64,000 nt of DNA from Trifolium pratense (Eukaryota; Streptophyta; Magnoliopsida; Fabales; Fabaceae): the NCBI RefSeq assembly GCF_020283565.1, contig NC_060060.1, positions 69,673,257 through 69,737,256 on the forward strand, written 5' to 3'. The notes under the pieces were generated by a model that was not told the origin of the DNA, did no database searches, and saw only the letters and a list, made by a program, of their open reading frames with translations. A program made the position numbers and the translations under genes. This document shows, piece by piece, positions 45,040-55,452 of this stretch (the first letter of the stretch is position 1; each line of letters begins with the position of its first letter).

Positions 45040-45741
45040 CTCATTATTACAAATCCAGGTGATTCTCTCTCTTGTTTTTTAATTTTTATTTTATAGCTTT
45101 TACCCTAAAAATAAATGTTGTTTATGTTGTCGGAATAGATTCTGTCATGTGAAAATTTCACTTAATCAAGTAAAAAAAAATTACCAATCAATTGTGTTTC
45201 GGTGTTATTGTTGACCACACGTGATAAAGATAATTGAGTGAGTGAGATTTCGTGGCATAAAATATCCATCGGCAAAGATCTATTCATGTTAGAGGAACAA
45301 ATCGTTTCCATGGAAATTTAGATTTGGGAAATATAGTAAAAATCTCCACTATTTAATACTAGGATATTGAACGATTGAGATTCCGCCGTAGAGATTTTTC
45401 ATTGGAGAGGATGCATTCCTATGTTGTGGGGATGATGAGGTAAAATTAGGGTTTTGTTTTTTCTTTTTTTCCATTTGATAAGACGTGTAGTAGTATTTGA
45501 ACAAACTGACATTTTCCGTCATCTGTTGTTGACAACACTGGGGTAAAATTAGGGCTTCTTTTTATTTCCTTCTATAAGATGTGTAACATAATTTGAACAA
45601 ACATCTATTTTCTGTTGTATGATATTGGCAACAATGTTAGGGAGGTGAAATTAGGGTTTTTTCCCCTTTCCTTCAATACGATGAAAAAAAACAAAATATT
45701 TGTGGAGAATTAAATTTAACTTTACAAATGGTGTGTGTAGG
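45040..45741 (+). other. 5'-UTR intron of the small gene
   Basis: A donor-like caggtgattctc at about 45056 and an acceptor gtgtgtag at 45733-45740 bracket about 680 bases. Inside, a block around 'ggtaaaattagggttttgttt' recurs three times (about 45437, 45542, 45645) at a spacing of roughly 105 bp. Confidence 0.4.
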
Positions 45742-45755
45742 CGAACTCATTTCAT

Positions 45756-46145
45756 ATGGATCACTGCAAGGAACAACAAGAAGCAATGAAGGCGAATGTT
45801 ACTCTTGACGTGTCTTCTCCGAAAGCAAAGGAAAAAGAGCATTTAGTCAAAAAAACTTCTGATTACAAAGTGAGAAAGCCTATGGATTTGGAACCTCAAT
45901 CGCCTCTAATGTTGACACTTGTGAGGAAGACCCTGAATGGGATCCATATTGATTCCAACAATGACGATTGTAGCCCCCAAACACCCAAGGATGTTTTCGA
46001 CCCTTTTGCTCCCGGTTCTGAAGACATGGTTCGTGCACCTCTCTCTCGCAAGTATCATGAAGAAGAGAGCAAACATGCTGCTCGCAAACTTCACTTTTAT
46101 TCCTCCACTCACCATTCTGAATCTGTTTCAGACAAAAAGCATTAA
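45756..46145 (+). CDS. Unidentified small protein, 129 aa
   Basis: A single open exon from the ATG 16 bases after a splice acceptor. It is hydrophilic, with Lys/Glu-rich ends and a central SPQTPKDVFDPFAPGSEDMV (about 73-92), a motif I have seen in small plant proteins of uncertain function; I do not assign it. There are two RxxL sequences (RKTL and RAPL), which are short enough to occur by chance. No signal peptide, membrane segment or enzyme motif. Codon use and the 5'-UTR intron suggest a real gene. Its 3' flank holds a short tandem repeat with 'gtgtgctgtgat' (about 46528-46605). Confidence 0.6.
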   Translation: MDHCKEQQEAMKANVTLDVSSPKAKEKEHLVKKTSDYKVRKPMDLEPQSPLMLTLVRKTLNGIHIDSNNDDCSPQTPKDVFDPFAPGSEDMVRAPLSRKYHEEESKHAARKLHFYSSTHHSESVSDKKH

Positions 46146-47033
46146 CTTCTGCAATAGCTTTTGCTTTCGTAGTAACTTGTTGCTTTGAATAATTTTATAA
46201 TTTTCCAGGACACCGCTAATAAATAGATGTAACATTAGCAGTAGCAACATTTCAAAGTGTACTGTACACAAATATTTGATGTTATATTGTTTTCTACGAT
46301 TGAATACTCTTTGGTGCTAAATAAATCATTTCTTGGTTTATGCACTCTGCATTAATTTTTTGCTGTATGTTTTTAATATCATACTGTATTGTTTTGTTTG
46401 AGAATGTTTTTAATATCATATATGTTTTTTGTTCAAGCAAATCATGGGAGTGTTATACACTTATACTAGCTGTGAAAAGGAGTGGAGTGCTTCAAGTGTT
46501 GTGCAATTGCTTGCTATCCTATTCTTGTGTGTGCTGTGATATTGTTTGCAATGCTTTTATTGTGTGCTGTGATGTTGCTTGCAATGCTATTATTGTGTGC
46601 TGTGCTGAGTACTATATTATTAATGGAGGCATTACATTACATTACATATGAAAGTTTTTTTAGCTTGCAACGAGATAGAATTTACTATGATATAGTTTAA
46701 GGCAGATATAGTTTACTATGATAGTCTACTATCAATCATCAATCAACCTAATAAAATGAATAGTTGAAATTTCAATTCAATACAAACAGTAATTTCGTAT
46801 ATCTAAGGGTAAAATGATATAATCCCTACGACCAACCAGCACTGGGTAAAAAAAAAAGTGACAATAATAAAGATAAAACATGAGGAAAGAAAATACAGAA
46901 AAAAAAGAAAGAAAAGAAAACCTTAGGTATTAAAACATTTCACATGGACCTCAAAATGCTGAGGATTGGTTGAATCATGCACAGATAGATATACCATGTG
47001 TTTCGAAGACGATCCTTTCTATTATCTGTCAAA
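46146..47033. other. Spacer between two genes
   Basis: Holds 2.5 copies of an approximately 33-bp repeat (gctgtgatattgtttgcaatgc, about 46530-46610) and the 3' flank of the RABA1 gene. No gene seen. Confidence 0.5.
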
Positions 47034-48675
47034 TTAAGCTGAGCAGCATCCAACCTTTTTAACAGCTGAGACATCATCTCTGCCAACATTGATTGTCTGT
47101 CCTTTAGGCAAAGCAGCAGGGTCATCTCCAATCTCAAGAGTCTTCCTACTAACAACTCGATATATTTGAGTAAGCACTTCTGTGAAAGAATTGTCAACAT
47201 TCAATGACTCGAGGGCAGATGTTTCCATAAAAAACGTGTTTTCTCTTTCAGCAAATGCCTTAGCGTCGTCAGTGGATACGGCACGCAGGTGACGCAGATC
47301 AGCCTTGTTCCCGACAAGCATAATTACAATGTTGGCATCTGTGTGATCACGAAGTTCCTTTAACCATCTCTCCACATTTTCGAAAGTTACATGTCTTGTA
47401 ACATCGTACACAAGCAATGCACCAACAGCTCCCCGATAATATGCACTCGTGATTGCACGATATCTGTGGGAATAAAAATTAACAAGTTAGTCTTCCAAAA
47501 TAATACAGCCCCGCAAAACTGAGACCAAGTTAGTCCCTCAACCATTGAAAGTATCAACAAAATTATCCTTTGTACAGAGATTGATGGATAAAATTGGTAT
47601 CATTTGTATGATTGGTGGACTGAATTAATATCAACTTTGCAAGACTGAAGGGGTAGATTTGATTGCGGAACTAACTAATGTCAACTTTTTTGGAGGACCA
47701 AATTGATGTCACTTTTAAGACATAGGGATCAAATTGGTGCCAGTTTTCTCTAAGGACCAATGATATCACACAAGGAAAAGGTACCCTAAACCTCCATCAT
47801 AGGGGTGGGAATAAATCGGGCCATCCGAAAGGGGGCCTACGACGTAGCCTATTTCCACCCCTATAACCGCCTAACAGGGGTCTACGATCTGGCCTATTCC
47901 GACCCCTCACTCAACTGTTCTATGATGAGTATGATGTATTCCCTCCCCCCCAAACCATGGCTCGAAAGTTAAAACCCCGGCAACAGAAAGCCTTCAATCC
48001 ATTCACCAATTTACAGAAGAAGTCATCAATTGTACAACTTTCAATACATGTATCAACTATGACAAAAATAATGAATAAATAGTATATATAGCAACATTGT
48101 CCCATACAAATGTGGATGATATTCTCCATCATACAACAAAGTCCAAGGCATAATCCTATATTTACATTTTTTTTTAAACAAAGAATAACACAATGCTTAA
48201 TTTTCAAGTGCCCTAATTATCCAGATAAAAAACCAGAACCTCACAACAACAGAAAATAAAAAATTCAAATGCATGCAGCCAAATCAAATATCACTTTTTT
48301 AATAAAAAAAACCATGCCCCATTAAAATCTAACCAAACCCCACTAACATTAGGTCCACAAAAAGCACAAATAAAAAACAAAAATTCAGAAACCAGAAAAA
48401 GAAATCAACAAGAAATAAGATCAAACCCAAGAAAGAAAGAAAGAAAAATGTAACCTTTCTTGTCCTGCGGTATCCCAAATTTGTGCCTTTACAATCTTGT
48501 CATCAACATGGATGCTACGTGTAGCGAATTCAACGCCAATGGTGGATTTTGATTCCAAACTGAATTCATTTTTTGTGAATCGTGATAAAAGATTAGATTT
48601 ACCGACGCCAGAGTCTCCGATCAGAACAACCTTGAATAGGTAATCGTAGTCATCGTCGGCTCTGTACGCACCCAT
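47034..48675 (-). CDS. Rab GTPase of the RABA1 (Rab11) group, 2 exons, 216 aa
   Basis: By family, RABA1 proteins act in trans-Golgi to plasma-membrane and recycling traffic. Exons on the minus strand: 48455-48675 (221 nt) and 47034-47463 (430 nt); the split codon is Arg74 of DTAGQER. Visible motifs are the P-loop GDSGVGKS (20-27), the effector-region STIGVEF with Thr45, WDTAGQER (67-74), GNKADL (125-130), ETSAL (154-158) and a C-terminal CCSA (213-216) for double geranylgeranylation. The length is normal. The intron is about 1 kb and contains T-rich, non-coding sequence. The frame is intact and the start is the first ATG. Confidence 0.93.
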
Positions 48676-49126
48676 TTTTTGTTAATCTTGATTGAGGTTG
48701 AAGATTAAGGATTTGATGAAATAGGGTTTTGAAATTGAATGAAAATTTGATGGTTTTTAGGTTTCAGAATTTGAGAAAGAGAGAGGCATTGTTAAAAGAG
48801 AGAGGAGGGGGGAGAAACATTCAAAGAAATGAAATACAAAAAGAATTACAACATGGTTTAGTTGGCTGCATTTTACTTTTTCCACCCTACATAAATTAAA
48901 ATATTATGCTGTCAAAAAAGAATATATTAGTTAATTTAGAAACAAAACCTAAGTTGAATCTTTATTTGATCATGTTTTTTTATTTTTTTTATTTCTATTT
49001 TAAGCAGATTACACGTGACTTCTAAAGTTCATCAAGACGAGGAGTTATTACCAATTTACTGATGCATAAAATATATTTAATGAGCAGTTTCCAAGTTCTG
49101 ACCAATGAAATTTAACTTAATATTAA
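48676..49126. other. 5' flank of the RABA1 gene
   Basis: A GA-rich block (gagaaagagagaggcattg and gagagaggaggggggag, about 48771-48815) sits upstream of the ATG and is probably the leader or promoter. No other feature seen. Confidence 0.4.
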
Positions 49127-49798
49127 GGTTGCTTCTAGGGTGAGGTATCAAGTAAGTCCCTCACCGTGAACCATGTTTAACAACCATTAGATTAAATAAA
49201 CTATTATGCACCACATCACACTGGATCCTTTTTTCTTTCTTCTCTCTTCTCCTTCCCTGGTTCAAGTGCCCTCCTCCTCCCTCTTTCCTTTATCCAATCC
49301 ATCCCCTGCTGAAAGAATACCACCATTTTCCTATTTTACTATTTTCTTAATTTCACTATGTTGAAGTAGGTTATATAATTAAATCATTTAATTGAACTTT
49401 TGATTTTCATTTAATAAGTTAACAAATAAACAAAAGCACAATTTTTTCTTCTCCATGTAATCGTTCATTTTCTAACCCCTTCCAGATTTTTTTATATGGA
49501 CCAATCTAATAGTTGTTTAGTGGAAAGTGCAACAATTTGTGTGTTTCTCTGTTCATTTCATTTCTGTTTGGTATGGGGATAGTGGTGGTTGTTGTTGTGA
49601 TGGAGAAGAGGAAGTGAAAGAAGAATGGGAGAAAAAAAGTTACAGAGCGTGTTGCCGTGTTCTGCTAAAGGAGAGGGAAATAATATGATCTAGTGTGGTA
49701 ATGACAAAAAAAAATCACGTAGACTTTCTTAATCTAAGGGTCAATTTGAGTGGTACACCGATGAGGGACTTAAGAGAACCCTCACCTTAGAATTCACC
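49127..49798. mobile_element. Mutator-type MITE, 672 bp
   Basis: The ends ggttgcttctagggtgaggt and ctcaccttagaattcacc are inverted, with gtccctcacc / gatgagggac further in. A perfect 9-bp duplication, taatattaa (49118-49126, 49799-49807), flanks it. No ORF. Confidence 0.8.
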
Positions 49799-49807
49799 TA
49801 ATATTAA

Positions 49808-50154
49808 TCATAAAATATGTTCAATAATAAAGATTAAATTCATAATCTTACTTTAGTGCGGAAGCCAAATAAACATATGAACATGTATATCAGAATCTAC
49901 AACATGTTGATTTATCAAAAATCAGTATTAGGAATACCTGGATAGAAGAATATGAACAAACCGTTGATTCTAGGCTCTCAGCAGTAATCTGAAACACTAA
50001 GGAAAGTTTGGCGGCTTGTATGGTTCTTCCCACTTAGGCTACATATCGTTATAATTATATCATTATTTCTTAGGCGCGCATCCGAATGCTATTTATTTTT
50101 AGATTTCAACCTTACAATTTGGTCCATCTCATACACCAATAATGGGACCACCGC
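49808..50154. other. Spacer without a recognised gene
   Basis: Ordinary AT-rich sequence; no supported feature. Confidence 0.5.
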
Positions 50155-50345
50155 GGCCAATGTTTTAAAAACTGAACCGGACCGGTCCGGCCGGGAACCG
50201 GTAGTGTACACGGTCTAGTCCAGCCGTCCAGGTGCAGGACCGGTTTTGCATTTGGCCCGCTAAAAACCGGAGTAAACCGGCCCGGTCTATGGTTGAACCA
50301 CGAACCGGATAAACCTAGATTGAACCGGACCGAACGGTTTAAGCA
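50155..50345. repeat. CCGGTT-rich repeat end, left (second compound)
   Basis: It begins aatgttttaaaaactgaacc and continues with ccggaccggtccggccggg, aaccggcccggt and similar. The inverted partner is at 53741-53851. A minus-strand SINE-like block (tgaacacaagacctttt, about 50388) follows it. Confidence 0.45.
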
Positions 50346-50681
50346 TGAATAATTATTTCAAAAAACTCAAAATCTGGCCAGCAGGTATTGAACACAAGAC
50401 CTTTTGATAAAACAAAGAAACACTTACCACTTGGCCAATTGAGTTATTATTCTTATGTTACATCTAATTAATATATAATTACTATCATTTAGGGAACATA
50501 AAAAATCACCATCATAGTGATGAGACTTATGTTAACATTTTTTTACGAATACCTATTAATTAATAAAAAAAGACATTGTTAAGTTTTTTTTTTTTACGAA
50601 TACCTATTAATTAATAAAAAAGACATTGTTAAGTTTTTTCATACTTATTATATATTTCATTTTGAAAAATAGTTAATTTAA

Positions 50682-50684
<3 letters not shown>

Positions 50685-50748
<64 letters not shown>
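50685..50748. repeat. (TA)32 microsatellite
   Basis: A pure TA run of 64 bases, directly followed by a hairpin-end MITE whose far side is again TA-repeat (50934-50955). Confidence 0.95.
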
Positions 50749-50752
<4 letters not shown>

Positions 50753-50933
50753 CATGCTAAATAGTGCCCCCGGGGCACTTGTTAAGCATACCTAAAAAGG
50801 AAATAAAAAATAAAATTTATATTGAAAAGACAACTTTTTATACTTTTGAGGTATTGAATGCACGCATTTCGAGATAGAATTTCTATTTTAAGATGCTTAA
50901 CCAGTGCCCCGGGGGCACTGTTTAGCATTTTCC
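50749..50933. mobile_element. Hairpin-end MITE, copy 6
   Basis: The ends gggtcatgctaaatagtgcc and ctgtttagcattttcc are inverted, and each side has a palindrome (gtgcccccggggcac and gtgccccgggggcac). It sits within a TA repeat, so the 9-bp flanks (atatatata both sides) are not informative. Confidence 0.75.
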
Positions 50934-51667
50934 ATATATATATATATATATATAGGAGGCAATAGTTAATATGCATAAGTCTTTTCTTATGTATGGTGCA
51001 TAAGTCATTCACAGCCATCAGATGATTTTACACATGTAATAATCATAACTAAAGAACTTTATATTTTTGCTTTCTCAATTTCGGCCACATTTTACATGCG
51101 ATTCGATCACCGATTTCGAAAATTAATACCAGAAACATTCATAAAATCGAACGACGATCAAAACGGTATAAAGAACGTTGAGTTTCGTTGATTATTGAGG
51201 GAGAACGAACCGAGTCGACGAACCGGGTCGTCGTGACCCGTTTCTGCATAAAATGGGTGAGGAAGATGATGAACAGTGACGCGCGTCCACGCCCACTCTC
51301 ACTGGCGGCGCGTGGGGGCGCGTGCGGTGCCAAGGAGACTCCAAATTTTTTTATTATTTTTACATAAAAATAGTAAATAATTTTCTGAGAATTTTGGGAC
51401 CAGTTTGGTATTTTTCTGAGACATTAATCTATTTTTAGTTAATTAAATGAGGTAAATATGCTTTTATAAATATAAGATATTAATAAAATTTTCCCAAAAT
51501 TTTATTTAGGGTATTTTGAATTATTTGGAACGGTTGGGGATACCTCACTCTCTTCGGTTTTATATCGTCTTAAAAATTTAAATTTATTTCACAATTTTTA
51601 TTAAGGGTTAAATATGTTTTTGGAGAACAACTCTTTGAAACCATTCCACAACAAAAATGGTTTCATA

Positions 51668-52225
51668 CCGTTATACACTGAAACCATTAGTCTAGTTAAA
51701 TGTTTTCATGGCGTTATACACCGAAACCATTATTATAGTTAAATGGTTTTATATGAGCATTAGTGTCAAGATGTTATACACTGAAATCATTAGTCTTGTT
51801 AATTGGTTTCAAGATGTTATACACTGAAATCATTTGTCTAGTTAAATGGTTTGATACTGTTATACACTGAAACCATTATTATAGTTAAATGGTTTTATAT
51901 GAGCATTAGTGCCAAGATGTTATACATTGAAACCATTAGTCCTTTTAATTGGTTTCAAGATGTTATACACTAAAACCATTTGTCTAGTTAAATGGTTTCA
52001 TACTGTTATACACTGAAACCATTATTCTAGTTAAATGGTTTCATAGCGTTATACACTGAAACCATTAGTCTTGTTATTTGGTTTCGAGATGTTATACACT
52101 GAAACCATTAGTCTAGTTAAATTGTTTCATAGCGTTATACACTGAAACCATTATTTTAGTTAAATGGTTTCATATGGGCATTAGTGTCAAGATGTTATAC
52201 ATTGAAACCATTGTTATTAAGTAAA
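51668..52225. repeat. Array of about 12 hairpin units, 43-bp basic period
   Basis: Units of the type gttatacactgaaaccatta followed by gtctagttaaatggtttcat recur; three carry a 17-base extension (atgagcattagtgtcaa). Each has gaaaccatt facing aaatggttt, so each unit can fold into a small hairpin. Confidence 0.85.
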
Positions 52226-52587
52226 ACATCACATAACCATTTTACTAAACCATGCTACATAAAGCAAAAAATCATATAAAGCAATTAAGATTAGTTTAGT
52301 TGAAAAAAATTTGGATAGTATGCATGAGATATTGGATTCGATCATTTTTTTATTGTAAAGAAAAATCGATATATATATATATATAATTAATGTATGAAAT
52401 TTTATTTATATTGTGATTATGATTGATAAAACTTAAAATTAAATTGTATGTTTGACAAGTATGCTTTATATATACATGAATCATTCGTTATTATGTTGGG
52501 CTTCGAGGGGGTGTATGACGAAAATTAATTAAAAATGGATTTTTATAATATATACTTCAAAGGAACAAAAGTTATTATTTAATTGGA

Positions 52588-52790
52588 AACGGGGGGCGCG
52601 ATAGAAATTTGGGGGGGTGCGCTAGAAGTTTGGAGGAGGGAAAAAAATTGGGGGCGCGCTAGAAATCTAGGGGAGGAAAAAAATTAGGGGGTTCACAAGA
52701 AATCTAGGAGAAAAAGGAAAAAAAATGGGGGGTGCGCTAAGCAAAAGGGGGGGCGCAAGTAATGGGGTAGTATATGGGCGGCGCGCGAGT
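52588..52790. repeat. G-run array of element B
   Basis: Words ggggggcgcgatag, gggggggtgcgctag and ggggggcgcaag recur. Same theme as 29735-29965. Confidence 0.75.
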
Positions 52791-52921
52791 AATGGATTGC
52801 CTAATTTTGGGCTTGGGCTGACCTTTGGTTGACTTTTGGTGTAGGAAGCAAATATGGTGGGTGTAGGAAGCAAGTTTATGCATGGTGCATAAGTTTGGGT
52901 TTATGCACCATAACCACACCC

Positions 52922-53172
52922 ATTTTACAAAATCCACCGTTGAATTAAAAGTTTATATCATATAGATCATTCATGTTCAATTCTATAAAAATTTAAAATC
53001 ATTTGATATGTTATTGAGATTGATCAAGCTTAACGGTATTCAATAAAAACACATAAAGCGTTAATTTTGATCGGTCTCAATAACATATCAAACGATTTTA
53101 GATTTTTGTAAAATTGAACATGGATGATCTAAATGATATAAACTTTCAATCCAACGGTGGATTTTGTAAAAT
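52922..53172. mobile_element. Foldback MITE with 105-bp arms
   Basis: The left attttacaaaatccaccgtt to about 53026 is mirrored by aacggtggattttgtaaaat ending at 53172, with arms about 90 percent alike by eye and a short loop. A further palindrome (gttacaccggtgtaa, about 53219) follows. No target duplication was resolved. Confidence 0.7.
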
Positions 53173-53337
53173 TTGTATTCGTTGAAGCGTTATTGAGGCG
53201 GTGTAACATTACTCAAATGTTACACCGGTGTAATTTGATCCCTCCCTATATATATATATTAGAAAGTATGATGCAATATATATGTTAGTCAAAATATAAA
53301 TAATGATGGAATGAGAAGTTTTTGAGCATATGAATTT

Positions 53338-53680
53338 GGCTTAACTACACATTTGGTCCCTTACGTTTATTTTAGGTTTCAATTTGGTCCCTTACGTTTA
53401 AAAAGTATCAATTTGGTCCCTTACGTTTATTTTAGGTTTCAAGTTGGTCCTTTCCGTCAATTTTGTCACATGTGGCAGTCAATATGCATACGTGGACTGA
53501 CACGTGGCACTTGGACACGCTGACACGTGTACTGTTCAAACGGTGTTAGTGACAAAACTAACGGAAAGGACTAACTTGAAACTTAAAATAAACGTAAGGG
53601 ACCAAATTGATACTTTTTAAACGTAAGGGACCAAATTGAAACCTAAAATAAACGTAAGGGACCAAATGTGTAGTTAAGCC
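53338..53680. mobile_element. Foldback Mutator-type MITE, copy 2 (343 bp)
   Basis: Same length and structure as 7048-7390, with few differences. A perfect 9-bp duplication, tatgaattt (53329-53337, 53681-53689), flanks it. Confidence 0.88.
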
Positions 53681-53740
53681 TATGAATTTTTATATTTGAT
53701 CAAATATTTTAGTATAATTATATTATTTTTTAAATAAATA

Positions 53741-53851
53741 TCGGGTCAACAGTCATGCGGTCCGACCAATGACCCACCGGTCCAACCAGTAACCCGGTGA
53801 TCCAGAGTTTCAACTGGGTCGATCATCGGTCCGGGTTTTAAAACTATGACC
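53741..53851. repeat. CCGGTT-rich repeat end, right (second compound)
   Basis: Words gcggtccgaccaatg, accggtccaaccag and cggtccgggttttaaaac are the inverted counterpart of 50155-50345. Confidence 0.4.
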
Positions 53852-54324
53852 ACAACTGTCGTCACTGACGTATAACGTGACGGAACCCCGACGACCACCA
53901 CATCAATGTACTTGACGACATAGATCTGATATGGATGCGTGACATGGATTTCATGCAATATGATCTCTAAATCATGCCTATTTCCAACTGGTCAAACTAA
54001 AAACTTTAGTGAGATCAAACTGAAGTTTGCAAATTCAATATTTGCACCAAAGATACAGAAGCTGTTATAACAATAAGAACCTTAACCTTTATTTCTGCAG
54101 AAAATCTTAACAAAGCATGTATCTGTATTCGTATCAAAGGTAGAACATAATGAATAAGAGACTCCCACTAATCCAAGACATCCTTAGTGACAACAACCGA
54201 ATGAAAGACCTTAAGTGTCAAGTCTTTGATTAGTGAGCCAGCTAGCATAAACTTTATCTCTATATGTTCTATCATTCAACAACAACAACTTATAATTCAA
54301 TGAAATTTATAAAATAGTTGTTGA
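53852..54324. other. Spacer before the second Sirevirus
   Basis: No gene recognised. The last five bases (54320-54324, gttga) are the candidate target duplication of the Sirevirus that follows. Confidence 0.4.
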
Positions 54325-55383
54325 TGTTGGAACAAAATTGATTTAAAAATGTTTGCCCCTAAATCTATTAAGGTTTTGATGATAACAAAATATTAATAAA
54401 CAATTGGAAGGACTAAAAATTTAATTTAAGTGTGCAGGACTTAGATTCAATTAAGCTCTGATTAAAGATCAGAAGATAAGGACTTCAGAAGTTTGTAAGC
54501 GTTCAGAAGATTGTGAGACTCAGAAGTTGTAATCTTCAGACGATGAAGTCTTCAGAACTTCTTAAGGTCTAAGCTTCATCAAACTCTGATGATCTTCTTG
54601 AAGTTTGTATAGATTCTCTTTTGCAAGTCAACTCTTCTACCAATGAAGAAAAGGACCTTTCAAGCCTGATCAGAACAGCTAATCTCTTTCTGTCTGTCCT
54701 CTTTTGAGAACGTGGGTCATCAGTGGTGTTAGCTGAATAAGGAAAGTCTTCTCTGCAGTAGTCAAAGTACCTGAAACTCTTACTCAGTTTTAGATACAAC
54801 CAAACTGCATCAAGACAGGCTGCTTGAAGACAAAAGGTTATCTACTTCAACGGTCTTCTTTGCAACGACTCTTTTCTAGTCATATATATATATATTCTAA
54901 AGGAATCAGTTGTAATTATTATCAAGGATTATTAACACGCTCGAACAAACTCTGAATTCCTCATACAAAGCTCTGAACCTCTGAACTGTGTCGTTGCACT
55001 TTTAGTTCAAATATTTAGTATTTGTTCTTCTAGGTTCTGATTAAGAGCTGTTGTATACATTCTATTATTCATTTCATTTGTACTTGAGAAGTCTCTTGCT
55101 TGTGTGCTTGAGCATTGTGGTGAAGTCTCTTGCTTGTGTGCTTGAGCAGTTGTAATCTTGTGTGATTATAGTGAAATCCCTTGGAAGTGCAAGGGGACTG
55201 GACTACTCTCGTTTTGTGAGAGGAACCAGTATAAATTGCTTGTGTGATCTCTCTCTCTCTCTCTGAACTTGTTTTATTGTGTTATTTATCCGCTGCTGTT
55301 GAAGTTAAGTTAATAACTTGAAAAAGTTTTAAACTTGACTAAAACACAATTCAACCCCCCCTTCTTGTGTTTTCACACCTTCA
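54325..55383 (+). repeat. Sirevirus 5' LTR, 1059 bp
   Basis: Starts TGTTGGAACA, ends CACCTTCA. It matches the 3' LTR at 4987-6092 with several indels. It holds the promoter of the element; a TATA-like atatatatata lies at about 54882. Confidence 0.9.
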
Positions 55384-55385
55384 AT

Positions 55386-55397
55386 TGGTATCAGAGC
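55386..55397 (+). other. Primer-binding site, initiator Met-tRNA
   Basis: TGGTATCAGAGC, complementary to the 3' end of plant initiator methionine tRNA, two bases after the LTR end. This is the usual primer of Copia elements. Confidence 0.9.
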
Positions 55398-55452
55398 ACT
55401 GGTCTGTTACTTTCACTTAACAGTGAGACAGTAAAGATCTTGTGAGAACACT

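Larger units (their letters stand above)
50959..52921. mobile_element. G-run 'gcataag' element B, about 1.96 kb
   Basis: It shares ends with element A: left gcaatagttaatatgcataa, right gtttatgcaccataaccacac. It shares the G-run array (52588-52790) and an internal gaaaccatt/aaatggttt repeat theme. No 9-bp duplication is seen because the right end abuts another foldback at 52922. The left part contains a moderately GC-rich stretch (51120-51345) that could be captured sequence. Confidence 0.6.

Noticed and set aside
51668..52225. CRISPR-like regular repeats
   Set aside because: The units are contiguous with no unique spacers, vary in length, and lie in a plant transposon.
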